In this document: positions 1 to 6,780 of the stretch, one piece after another
Numbering within the stretch: position 1 is the first letter of the stretch
How the letters are laid out: each line of letters starts with the position of its first letter
The notes under the pieces: generated by a model
What the model saw: only the letters and a program-made list of their open reading frames with translations
Databases searched by the model: none
What the model was told of the DNA's origin: nothing
Made by a program: the position numbers and the translations under genes
Source: DAOUMF01 sp034411955
GTDB lineage: Bacteria > Chloroflexota > Dehalococcoidia > SM23-28-2 > RBG-16-64-32
Direction: 5' to 3'
Length of the DNA: 8,140 nt
Assembly: GCA_034411955.1 (NCBI GenBank)
Contig: DAOUMF010000038.1
Span: 1 to 8,140 of the forward strand

Positions 1-317
1 CCGCGGCGGCCCGCGCGGGCCTCCGTCGCCGGGGCCTGCCCCGAGGCCGTCAGGATGCCCACGGCGATGGGCAGGTCGTAGGCAGGCCCCTCCTTGCGCA
101 GGTCAGCCGGGGCTAGATTGACGGTGATCCGCTTGAGGGGAAAGTCGTGGCCGGAGTTGCGGATGGCGGAACGCACGCGCTCCTTGGCCTCCTGCACGGC
201 GGCGTCGGGGAGGCCGACGATGGCGAAAGCGGGCAGCCCCTGGCTGATGTCGACCTCCACCTCGACGACCTCGCCGTCAAGGCCGACGGCGGCGCAACTG
301 CTGACCTTGGCGAGCAT
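1..317 (-). CDS. yifB: YifB/ComM family Mg-chelatase-like AAA ATPase, N-terminal part (cut by the window edge)
   Basis: The reading frame opens with ATG at 315-317 and runs without a stop off the left edge, giving the first 105 residues of a protein that normally has about 500. The N-terminus MLAKVSSCAAVGLDG, then VEVDISQGLPAFAIVGLPD, AVQEAKERVRSAI, FPLKRITVNLAPADLRKEG and YDLPIAVGIL, is the N-terminal ribosomal-S5-like (ChlI) domain typical of this family. The AAA ATPase and C-terminal chelatase domains would lie outside the window. Family knowledge: ComM is a hexameric helicase that promotes branch migration in natural transformation of some Gram-negatives; in other phyla the role is less clear. 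A GAGGGGG stretch just upstream of the ATG serves as ribosome binding site, and a TATAAT promoter lies about 45 bases upstream, so the gene can be expressed independently of the genes before it. Recognition of the family is firm; the biological role in this organism is inferred. Confidence 0.93.
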   Translation of the reverse strand, partial: MLAKVSSCAAVGLDGEVVEVEVDISQGLPAFAIVGLPDAAVQEAKERVRSAIRNSGHDFPLKRITVNLAPADLRKEGPAYDLPIAVGILTASGQAPATEARAGRR

Positions 318-340
318 CTACCCCCTCTGCTGGCGGACAG

Positions 341-377
341 AGCCTGGCGATTGGCTGCGGCCATTATACGCCAGGCT
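341..377. repeat. Perfect 9-base inverted repeat flanking the yifB -10 box (operator or leader-hairpin candidate)
   Basis: AGCCTGGCG at 341-349 and its exact reverse complement CGCCAGGCT at 369-377 are separated by 19 bases that contain the -10 box. In the direction of yifB transcription one arm directly abuts the upstream side of TATAAT, and the other lies just past the expected transcription start. A smaller inverted repeat, TGGC (352-355) and GCCA (360-363), lies inside. The arrangement suits a dimeric repressor site; it could instead be a hairpin ending the upstream transcript, but no T-run follows it. Confidence 0.5.
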
Positions 378-391
378 CGCGGCGATGACGA
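363..391 (-). promoter_or_regulatory. Promoter of yifB with perfect -10 box
   Basis: On the minus strand the bases 368-363 read TATAAT, a perfect -10. The best -35 candidate at a usable distance is weak (around 386-392, TTCGTC or TCGTCA). The expected start of transcription is near 356, giving a leader of about 40 bases to the ATG at 317. The box lies in the 90-base gap behind the upstream minus-strand gene. Confidence 0.55.
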
Positions 392-407
392 AGCGCGGCC
401 CGGATTC

Positions 408-1271
408 CTAATCGCGTCTGGGCGGTTTGCCAGCACGGAGTCGTAGGATGAGTTCGGCGCGTATTTGCTCTTCGAGCGGGAGCGTTCCTGTCTCTTGATC
501 TACACGGCGTTGCTCTTCGGCCGCACGCGTTTGCAGGGCTCTTGCGTAGGCTTGCCAAGCGGAATTGATCCCGTCGAGACGCGATGCGAAGTTGGAGGGG
601 AGAAGCGGCTGGTCAGCATACCATTTGTGGATGAGTCCGCCGAACCACTGGGCGAAAGCCATAACTATCAAGAACGTATTGGCGAGCGGCTGTGGGTCGT
701 AGAAAGGCCCAACGTAGCTGTCAATGCCAAAGACGGGCCGTATCCGCGATTGGGCGGGCTGAGCCCCCCTGTTCGTGTGAATGATCTCGTTGTAGGAATC
801 CCACATTTCCTTCCACAGTTCCGCCATGTCACTCTCACGATAGACCGCCTCAAAAGAGAACTCGCGGCGCTCGGCTGGAGCCGAGGCTCTACTCCAGCGC
901 CTTGCCCGCTCTTCGTTGCCTCGGATGTACTCCATAACTACGCGAGATTCGATCATCGTACGCATTTGAGAATAGGCCGCTCGTAGGTGGCCATTGACCA
1001 GAAGCAGGCGGGCGGCAGCCGTTGCGTCTAGGAATTGGGCCGCGAGCACATTGATAGTCTCCTCGTCCGCTGTGACATCTTCCCTGCTAAGGAGCGCATG
1101 GAATGCTTCAAAGCACAAGGCTTCAGTCTCCTGCAACACGGCAGGCCCTTCACGCAGGAGGTCTCGGATGCGTTGGGCTACTTCACTTGGATCACTCCTT
1201 ATCAGCCCCCTTATCCATAGAAGAGGAGCGGGCGCTATCAACGCATCCTCGTCTGGCTGGTCGCGACTCAT
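408..1271 (-). CDS. Hypothetical alpha-helical protein, 287 aa, function not recognised
   Basis: The frame runs from ATG at 1269-1271 to TAG at 408-410. The predicted protein is soluble-looking and mostly helical. It has an acidic N-terminus (residues 1-10), a long amphipathic stretch at 28-115, a segment HLRAAYSQMRTMIESRVVME (95-114) with the R-x(3)-E spacing seen in several helical families of unknown function, SYNEIIHTNRG (159-169), and a hydrophobic helix at about 198-215 that could be a buried or membrane-associated segment. The C-terminus (245-287) is highly charged. The pattern of an R..E helix followed by a Y..iiH element recalls DUF5677-like or HEPN-like proteins, but this is only a resemblance. 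Three hand-counted rows inside the gene (661, 781, 961) average about 54% GC, against about 68% for rows in rel and hisS, so it may be a recent arrival. No good Shine-Dalgarno sequence precedes the ATG. It lies 62 bases behind rel and could be co-transcribed with it. Confidence 0.75.
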   Translation of the reverse strand: MSRDQPDEDALIAPAPLLWIRGLIRSDPSEVAQRIRDLLREGPAVLQETEALCFEAFHALLSREDVTADEETINVLAAQFLDATAAARLLLVNGHLRAAYSQMRTMIESRVVMEYIRGNEERARRWSRASAPAERREFSFEAVYRESDMAELWKEMWDSYNEIIHTNRGAQPAQSRIRPVFGIDSYVGPFYDPQPLANTFLIVMAFAQWFGGLIHKWYADQPLLPSNFASRLDGINSAWQAYARALQTRAAEEQRRVDQETGTLPLEEQIRAELILRLRAGKPPRRD

Positions 1272-1333
1272 GAGTCTACACTGTTGAGCAAGGCTGGCCC
1301 GCAGGTCGGTCTAAGCGGCAGCCCCTACCGCCC

Positions 1334-3526
1334 CTACGTCTTCTTGGGGGCGCCCTCCAGCCGCCGCCCCACCGACAGCACCCCTCGTATCGCCTCCAGC
1401 TTGCTCAGCAGCCGCGTCAACTGCTCGATGCCGGTGGTCTCCAGGGTCACGAAGATGGTGATGACCCCGTCATCGTGCTCCTGGGTGTGCACCCCCACCA
1501 TGTTCACCCGCTCCTCGGCCACCATGGTGCTGACATCGCGCAGCAGCCCCACCCGGTCCCATGCCTCTATGTGCACGGCCACCGGGTAGAGGTGCCCGCG
1601 CCGGCCCCACTCGACGTCCACCAGGCGCTCCCGCTCGTCCTCGTTGAGGATGTTGCGGCAGTCGCTGCGGTGTATGGACACGCCCTCCCCGCGGGTGACG
1701 TAGCCGATGATGTCGTCGCCGGGGACGGGGTTGCAGCAGCGGGACAGGCGCGTGAGCAAGTCGCCGGTGCCGAGGACGCGCACGCTCGTGGTGTAGGTGG
1801 CGCGGGCCGGCACCTCCGGCGGCTCTACCGTGACCTCCTCCGGCTGGAGCAGAGGCGCCAGCTTCGTCGCTATCTGGTGCGTGCTGATCTCGCCGTAGCC
1901 GACGCGCAGCAGGAAATCCTCCAGGTCATCGTACTGGAAGAGCTTGAGCAACTCCTCTTGCACCTCCGGGAGGCTTACGCCCAGGCGGTGGAGCTCCTTC
2001 TCCAGCATCTCACGGCCGCGGGCGACGTTCTCTTCCCGCTCCTGCCGCTTGAACCACTGACGGATCTTGCCGCGGGCGTGACTCGTTCGGACGTGGCCCA
2101 GGTTTGGGTTGAGCCAGTCGCGGGATGGCCCCTTCGACGACTTGCTGGTCATGATCTCCACCACGTCGCCGTTGTTCAGCTCCCGGTTGAGGGTTACCAG
2201 TCGGCCGTTGACCTTGGCGCCCACGCACATGTGGCCCAGGTCCGTATGGATTCGGTAAGCGAAGTCTATGGGCGTGGCCCCCCTTGGCAGGTCTTTCACC
2301 TCCCCCTTGGGCGTGAACACGAAGACCTGGTCCTGGAAGATATCAGACTTGACGGCCTCCACCAGCTCCTCCGCCTGGGCGATGTCCCGCTGCCACTCCA
2401 GGAGCTGGCGTAGCCAGGCCAGGCGTTGCTCGTAGCGCAGGTCTCGCTTGCGGCCCTCCTTGTAGCGCCAGTGAGAGGCGATACCGTATTCGGCGGTGTG
2501 GTGCATCTCATAGGTGCGAATCTGCACCTCCAGGGGCCGCGCGTCCAGGCTGAGGACGGTCGTGTGGAGGGCCTGGTACATGCTCTCCTTCGGGTTGGCG
2601 ATGTAATCGTCGAAGGTGCCTGGCAGAGGACGCCACAGCCCGTGGACGACGCCCAGGGCGCTGTAGCAGTCCGTGACAGTATCCACCATGATGCGGACGG
2701 CCAGCAGGTCGTAGATCTCGTCGGCGCTCCTCCTGGCGGCGGCGTACTTTTCGATCTTCTGGTAGATGCTGTAGATGTGCTTGGCCCGCCCCTGGACATC
2801 GGCCTTGACTCCCTCCTTGGCCAGCTCCTGGTCTAGGATCTCCTTGACGCGAGCCACGTAGCTCTCGCGCGCCTCCCGCGAGGCGTCGAGCATGCCGGCG
2901 ATGAACCTGTAGCGTTCGGGGTCCAGGTGGCGGAAGGCCAGGTCCTCTAGCTGCCACTTCATCTCCCAGATGCCGAGACGCGAGGCCAGGGGCGCGTACA
3001 CCTCCATCGTCTCTTTGGAGATGCGGATCTGGTCCTCGGGAGGCAGCGCGTGCAGGGTGAGCATGTTGTGCAGCCGATCGGCCAGCTTGATGACGAGCAC
3101 CCGCAGGTCCTGGGCCATCGCCAGGAACATCTTGCGCAGGTTCTCGGCCTGGATACGTTCGTCGCCGCTGACGGCCTCGGCGCTCTCCCAGGGGATCTGG
3201 CCCAGCTTGGTTACGCCCTCCACCAGCTTGGCCACCTCAGGGCCAAACCGCTTCTTGATCTCCTGGTTGCTGATTCCGCAGTCCTCCTGGATGTCGTGCA
3301 GGAGGGCGGCCGCTATCGTATCGGCGTCCAGTTGAAGCGAGGCGATGGTCTGGGCGGCGTGCAAGGGGTGGCTGATGACGGGGTCGCCCGAGAGCCGGAG
3401 TTGGCCAGAGTGACACTCGGCGGCGAACTCGTATGCGCCCTCGATCTTGGTCACCGCGTCGGCCGGCAGGTATTCGCCTGCCTTCGTCAGCAGCGGTTGA
3501 ACGATCTCATCTTGCCCAATAGTCAT
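1334..3526 (-). CDS. relA: RelA/SpoT homologue: (p)ppGpp synthetase/hydrolase (long RSH)
   Basis: This 730-residue protein has the full long-RSH order and usual length. Hydrolase (HD) domain: R44, H53, HD at 77-78, ED at 81-82, and D150/N154 in LADRLHNM, so the residues expected for ppGpp hydrolysis are present. Synthetase domain, about 245-355: VRIMVD, D286, GTFDDYIA (303-310), Y317, H321, EVQIRT (333-338) and HWRYKEG. TGS domain at about 398-460. A zinc-finger-like segment with CC at 597-598, H619 and C623. A C-terminal ACT domain at about 645-725. The enzyme makes (p)ppGpp from ATP and GTP/GDP on starved ribosomes and degrades it. Oddities are TFDD where bifunctional enzymes have RXKD and monofunctional RelA has EXDD, and PVISHP where PYIxHP is usual. 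The start is fixed because an in-frame TAG lies one codon upstream of the preceding AAG. The gene begins 38 bases past the SDR gene, with no clear promoter between them. Confidence 0.97.
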   Translation of the reverse strand: MTIGQDEIVQPLLTKAGEYLPADAVTKIEGAYEFAAECHSGQLRLSGDPVISHPLHAAQTIASLQLDADTIAAALLHDIQEDCGISNQEIKKRFGPEVAKLVEGVTKLGQIPWESAEAVSGDERIQAENLRKMFLAMAQDLRVLVIKLADRLHNMLTLHALPPEDQIRISKETMEVYAPLASRLGIWEMKWQLEDLAFRHLDPERYRFIAGMLDASREARESYVARVKEILDQELAKEGVKADVQGRAKHIYSIYQKIEKYAAARRSADEIYDLLAVRIMVDTVTDCYSALGVVHGLWRPLPGTFDDYIANPKESMYQALHTTVLSLDARPLEVQIRTYEMHHTAEYGIASHWRYKEGRKRDLRYEQRLAWLRQLLEWQRDIAQAEELVEAVKSDIFQDQVFVFTPKGEVKDLPRGATPIDFAYRIHTDLGHMCVGAKVNGRLVTLNRELNNGDVVEIMTSKSSKGPSRDWLNPNLGHVRTSHARGKIRQWFKRQEREENVARGREMLEKELHRLGVSLPEVQEELLKLFQYDDLEDFLLRVGYGEISTHQIATKLAPLLQPEEVTVEPPEVPARATYTTSVRVLGTGDLLTRLSRCCNPVPGDDIIGYVTRGEGVSIHRSDCRNILNEDERERLVDVEWGRRGHLYPVAVHIEAWDRVGLLRDVSTMVAEERVNMVGVHTQEHDDGVITIFVTLETTGIEQLTRLLSKLEAIRGVLSVGRRLEGAPKKT

Positions 3527-3564
3527 CTTCTATCGCCAAGTTTAGCACCATGCCTCCAGCGTTG

Positions 3565-4446
3565 CTATCGCTCCGCTGCCTTTTCCGGGCGGCGGGACGA
3601 GAGCCATAACCGCCGCATCCCCCACTCCACCAGTCGCGGCGAGAGGCCCTTGATCATCACGCCCGCCGCATCGCTCAGGCTCACGTACGCCTCCCGTCTC
3701 CCCTCGCGCACCGCCCGCAGGATCGTCTTGGCCACCGCCTCCGGGCCCACGCCCCGCAACAGGCGGGACCGCGGCGGCATGTTCACTTCGCTGCGCGAGT
3801 TCGCGTGGAAGTCAGTGACGGTATACCCGGGGTAGATCACCGTCACCGTTATCCCGTCGGGCTTGAGCTCCTGCCGCATGCAGTCGGTGAGGGTGTTGAG
3901 GGCGGCCTTGGCGGCGGAGTAGGCGCCGTTGTAAGGGCCGGCCAGGCGTCCCATCACGGACGACACGTTGACGATGGTGCCCCGCCGGCGCTCCTTCATG
4001 TGGGGTGTCACGGCCTGGATGCAGTGAATGGCCCCGAACAGGTTCACTTCGAACACGTAGCGGATGTTCTCCAGGCTGCCCTCAGCTATGGGAGCGTTGA
4101 GCCCTACGCCCGCGTTGTTCACCAGCACCTCGACGGAGCCGAACTCCTGCAGCGTGCGGTCCACCATCGCCTTCACCGCCTCACGGTCGGCGATGTCGGT
4201 GGGCACGACCAGGCGGCGGCCCGCCAGCGGCTCCAGCTCCCGCGCCAGCTCCTCCAGCGCCTTCCCGTTGCGGGACGCGAGGACGACGTTGGTTCCCGCC
4301 TGCGCGAGCTGTCGCGCCGTCTCCCGGCCGATGCCGCTGGACGCCCCGGTGACGATGACCGTGCTGCCGTTCAGCTTCATGGCTGGCTGTCCTTTCTCCT
4401 TCAACACGACCTGTGGCCTTGAGGCCGAGCCGTGTACGTCGCTCAT
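3565..4446 (-). CDS. Short-chain dehydrogenase/reductase (SDR, classical type)
   Basis: A classical SDR with all key elements: cofactor-binding TGASSGIG (33-40), a SRN after the second strand (58-60), D84 in the adenine-pocket strand, NNAG (110-113), N135, catalytic S163 in NVSSVMG, Y176 and K180 in the YSAAK motif, and YPGYTVTDF (205-213). It is therefore expected to be an active NAD(P)H-dependent oxidoreductase; SRN after strand 2 suggests NADP(H) preference. The substrate cannot be read from the sequence. Two starts are possible. ATG at 4444-4446 overlaps the TGA of the nitrilase gene (ATGA) and has GGAGG upstream. ATG at 4378-4380 (Met23) follows AAAGGA and gives MKLNGSTVIVTGAS, the usual distance from the start to the Rossmann motif. 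The longer form is listed because of the overlap; the shorter form is equally plausible. The C-terminal tail is basic (RRLWLSSRRPEKAAER). The gene is probably in one operon with the nitrilase gene and perhaps rel. Confidence 0.93.
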   Translation of the reverse strand: MSDVHGSASRPQVVLKEKGQPAMKLNGSTVIVTGASSGIGRETARQLAQAGTNVVLASRNGKALEELARELEPLAGRRLVVPTDIADREAVKAMVDRTLQEFGSVEVLVNNAGVGLNAPIAEGSLENIRYVFEVNLFGAIHCIQAVTPHMKERRRGTIVNVSSVMGRLAGPYNGAYSAAKAALNTLTDCMRQELKPDGITVTVIYPGYTVTDFHANSRSEVNMPPRSRLLRGVGPEAVAKTILRAVREGRREAYVSLSDAAGVMIKGLSPRLVEWGMRRLWLSSRRPEKAAER

Positions 4447-5330
4447 CTCCTGGCGTCCCTCCGGTCAAACGGCGGCTTGACCTCAAGCGAGGTCAGGAGA
4501 CCGTAGGAGCGCGGTTTCCGGTAGGCGTTCCCCCACGATTCGCGCTCCCGGTACGCCCTTATCTTGGCCAGATCGAATTCCGCAATGTAGACCTCTTCGC
4601 TTTCCCCTGCTTCGACGATGAGAGTGTCCCTGGCGTCGCCGTCGACTTCAGCAAAGGATACCGCATCAAAAGCCACGGAACGGCCGTTGTGCTGCGGGGC
4701 GGCGTAGTTCGCCATCGCCACGCCGACCATGTTCTCGAAGGCGCGCGCCCTGAACTGGCCGATGCGGCCATCGTCCAGGGTGCAGGCATTCGGGGTGAGT
4801 ATCAGTTCTGCTCCCTTCAGCATGAGTACCCTCGCGCTCTCCGGAAACTCGCGGTCGAAACATATCATCGCGCCGATCTTGACAGGTCCCGCCTCCGTGT
4901 CCAGCGTGGAGACGCAGAACTCCTCGCCCGGCGTGCACGCAGCCTCCATCGAGAAGTCACAGGTGTGGACCTTCGCGTACGTCATGATGAGCTGCCCGTG
5001 GCGGTCGATGAGGGACATCGAACTGCGTGGAGGGCCATCCCGGCGTTCGAGATAGGTCAGCGCGATGGCTAGGTTCAGCTCCTTCGCAATCTCCTCGAAG
5101 CGCGCGATGAAGTCATCTTCTGGGCCTATCGCCTGAGCCTGCCATCTGTTTCGTCCGTCTTCGTCGGAGGGGCATGGCGTATACCCGATGTTCCACATCT
5201 CGGGAAAGAGTGCGATGTCGGCTCCCTTTTCTCTGGCGCGGCGACAGAATGCCTCTCCTTTGGCCCCATTCGCGTCTTGGTCACTGCCGCAGGCGGTCAT
5301 TTGCAGCAGAGCGACTCGTATCAAGCTCAT
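4443..5330 (-). CDS. Carbon-nitrogen hydrolase (nitrilase superfamily)
   Basis: The 295-residue protein starts MSLIRVALLQMTACGSDQD and has the complete nitrilase-superfamily triad: Glu44 (LFPEMW), Lys120 (YAKVHTCDF) and Cys157 (GAMICFDREFPESAR). A PGEEF segment at 134-138 provides the usual second glutamate. LILTPNAC (176-183) and RAFENMVGVAMANYA (196-210) are also typical. The family hydrolyses amides, carbamoyl groups or nitriles through a cysteine thioester. The length and single domain fit the amidase or carbamoylase branches better than NAD synthetase fusions, but the substrate is not decidable. The start is ATG at 5328-5330 with GAGGT about ten bases upstream; the frame stays open further upstream only because it is antisense to hisS. 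Three hand-counted rows (4621, 4801, 5161) give about 57% GC, below the neighbouring rel and hisS. It overlaps the SDR gene by ATGA, so the two are probably translationally coupled. Confidence 0.93.
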   Translation of the reverse strand: MSLIRVALLQMTACGSDQDANGAKGEAFCRRAREKGADIALFPEMWNIGYTPCPSDEDGRNRWQAQAIGPEDDFIARFEEIAKELNLAIALTYLERRDGPPRSSMSLIDRHGQLIMTYAKVHTCDFSMEAACTPGEEFCVSTLDTEAGPVKIGAMICFDREFPESARVLMLKGAELILTPNACTLDDGRIGQFRARAFENMVGVAMANYAAPQHNGRSVAFDAVSFAEVDGDARDTLIVEAGESEEVYIAEFDLAKIRAYRERESWGNAYRKPRSYGLLTSLEVKPPFDRRDARR

Positions 5331-5430
5331 GCCTATTCGTACCTCAACTTGCAGCGCGAGCGGATGGAATCTACCTTCTGGGCCGGTATGCAGCCGAGGG
5401 TCATAGCCCAGGTGTTTTCCAGGGTGACGC

Positions 5431-5440
5431 ATTCTAGTAT
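5431..5440. promoter_or_regulatory. Candidate back-to-back -10 boxes between the nitrilase gene and hisS
   Basis: In the 144-base divergent spacer (5331-5474) the ten bases ATTCTAGTAT read TAGTAT on the plus strand (5435-5440, four of six consensus positions, towards hisS) and TAGAAT on the minus strand (5436-5431, five of six, towards the nitrilase gene). A minus-strand TTGCGA at 5465-5460 lies 18 bases before an alternative -10, CATACT (5441-5436). No convincing -35 was found for the plus strand. The call is weak but this is the best promoter-like sequence in the spacer. Confidence 0.3.
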
Positions 5441-5474
5441 GCTCACCGAGAAGGCCGCTTCGCAAGGAGTGCGC

Positions 5475-6740
5475 ATGACCGCAAAATACAAAGCCCCCAG
5501 GGGCACAACGGACATCCTCCCCGAGGATCAGCCCTACTGGGACCGCATCTGGGAGGCTTCCAGCAGGATATGTGGCCTGTTCGGATACCGGCGCATCGAA
5601 ACGCCGGTATTTGAGGAAGCGCCCCTGTTCACCCGCGGCGTGGGCGAGGTCACTGACATCGTCCAGAAGGAGATGTACGTCTTCCAGGACCGCGGCGGCC
5701 AGGAGCTGGCGCTGCGTCCGGAGGGGACGGCCCCCGTGTGCCGCGCCTACCTGGAGCACGGCATGCACAACCTGCCCCAGCCCGTCCGCCTCTGGTACTG
5801 GTGCCCTATCTTCCGCTACGACCGGCCCCAGGCCGGTCGCTACCGCCAGCACACCCAGCTCGGCTGCGAGGTGATCGGCGAGGCGGACGCCTCCGTGGAC
5901 GCGGAGGTCATCGAGCTCCTGTTCCGCCTGTACGAGGACCTGGGGCTGCAGGGGCTGACCCTGCACCTCAACAGCATCGGCGACCGGGAGTGCCGGCCCC
6001 GGTACCTGGATGCCCTCCGCGCCTACTACGCGGACAAGCTGAAGAAGGTCTGCAACGACTGTGAGGACCGCTACCAGCGCAACACCCTGCGCCTGCTGGA
6101 CTGCAAGCAGGAGCGCTGCCAGCCGGTGATCGCCGCCGCGCCGCCGTTCACCGACTACCTGTGCGACGCCTGCGCCGGCCACTTCTCGAGGGCCCAGTCC
6201 TACCTGGATGACGTCGGCATTGCCTATGTGATCGACCCCCGCCTGGTGCGCGGCCTTGACTACTATACGCGCGTGCTGTTCGAGTTCCAGCCGAGGGAGG
6301 AAGGGGCCCAGAGCACCGTCGGCGGCGGCGGTCGCTACGATGGCCTCATCGAGCAACTCGGCGGCAGGCCGACGCCCGGCACGGGCTTCGCCACCGGCAT
6401 CGAGCGCATCGTGCTCAACCTCAAGCGCCAGGAAGTGCCCGTCGGCGAATCCCCGCGGCCGCGGGTCTTCGTCGCCTATCAGACCTCGGGCGCCCGCTCC
6501 CAGGCGTTCCGCCTCGCCTCCGACCTGCGCCGCCAGGGGATCGCCGTTGTCGTCGCCGCCGGGGAGCGCTCCCTCAAGGCCCAGATGCGCCACGCCGACG
6601 CCCTCGGCGCCGCCTATGCCGCGATTATCGGCCAGCGGGAGCTGCGGGACGGCACGGCGGCCCTCCGCCGCCTCGCCGACGGCTCCCAGGAGACCGTGCC
6701 GCTCGCGGAGGTGGCAGGGCGGGTCCGGACGGTGCCGTAG
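5475..6740 (+). CDS. hisS: Histidyl-tRNA synthetase
   Basis: The 421-residue product has the normal HisRS length and class II synthetase motifs. These are motif 1 around GYRRIETPVFEE (37-48), motif 2 from LRPEGTAPVCRA (80-91) through FRYDRPQAGRYRQ (113-125), the histidine-specific RGLDYYT (259-265), and motif 3 with GGGGRYDGLIEQLGG (283-297) and GTGFATGIER (302-311). The C-terminal anticodon-binding domain covers about 328-421 (RPRVFVAYQ onward). It charges tRNA-His with histidine in the cytoplasm, using ATP. A cysteine-rich insertion with CNDC (193-196), C210, C215 and CDAC (230-233) could bind zinc; similar cysteines occur in other bacterial HisRS. The start at 5475 is chosen over the earlier in-frame ATG at 5277 because AAGGAG lies at 5464-5469, five bases upstream, and because MTAKYKAPRGTTDILP is the family N-terminus. 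The earlier ATG would run into the divergent nitrilase gene. Confidence 0.97.
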   Translation: MTAKYKAPRGTTDILPEDQPYWDRIWEASSRICGLFGYRRIETPVFEEAPLFTRGVGEVTDIVQKEMYVFQDRGGQELALRPEGTAPVCRAYLEHGMHNLPQPVRLWYWCPIFRYDRPQAGRYRQHTQLGCEVIGEADASVDAEVIELLFRLYEDLGLQGLTLHLNSIGDRECRPRYLDALRAYYADKLKKVCNDCEDRYQRNTLRLLDCKQERCQPVIAAAPPFTDYLCDACAGHFSRAQSYLDDVGIAYVIDPRLVRGLDYYTRVLFEFQPREEGAQSTVGGGGRYDGLIEQLGGRPTPGTGFATGIERIVLNLKRQEVPVGESPRPRVFVAYQTSGARSQAFRLASDLRRQGIAVVVAAGERSLKAQMRHADALGAAYAAIIGQRELRDGTAALRRLADGSQETVPLAEVAGRVRTVP

Positions 6741-6760
6741 GGGCGACCTTCAGGTCGCCC
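6741..6760 (+). terminator. Hairpin directly behind hisS (terminator-like, no T-run)
   Basis: GGGCGACCT (6741-6749) and AGGTCGCCC (6752-6760) are exact reverse complements, forming a 9-base stem with two bases between the arms (or 8 base pairs with a TTCA tetraloop). It begins at the base after the hisS TAG. No run of T follows, so it may slow decay of the hisS message or be a dispersed repeat unit rather than an intrinsic terminator. Confidence 0.5.
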
Positions 6761-6780
6761 GCTCGGTGGGCAGCCTTTCC

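Noticed and set aside
193..233. Zinc-cluster reading of nearby hisS cysteines as a novel domain (residues 193-233 of HisRS, bases 6051-6173)
   Set aside because: Cysteines at these places are known from other bacterial HisRS proteins, so this is noted in the gene entry and not claimed as new. The coordinates given here are residue numbers.
1475..2413. Plus-strand open frame of 312 codons within rel
   Set aside because: It is the complement of conserved RSH domains; the translation is rich in L, V, A, H and Q with no family motif.
5277..5474. N-terminal extension of 66 residues on HisRS from an earlier ATG
   Set aside because: It would overlap the divergent nitrilase gene, has no HisRS counterpart, and a strong AAGGAG lies five bases before the ATG at 5475.
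5331..5474. T-box or other riboswitch in front of hisS
   Set aside because: The spacer is only 144 bases, shared with a divergent gene, and shows no T-box consensus or terminator/antiterminator pair.
5331..6593. Minus-strand frame upstream of the nitrilase start that stays open for 421 codons, as if the nitrilase were a 716-residue fusion
   Set aside because: It is antisense to hisS in a high-GC gene, which commonly leaves the opposite frame free of stops. The nitrilase family N-terminus and a ribosome binding site are at 5330.
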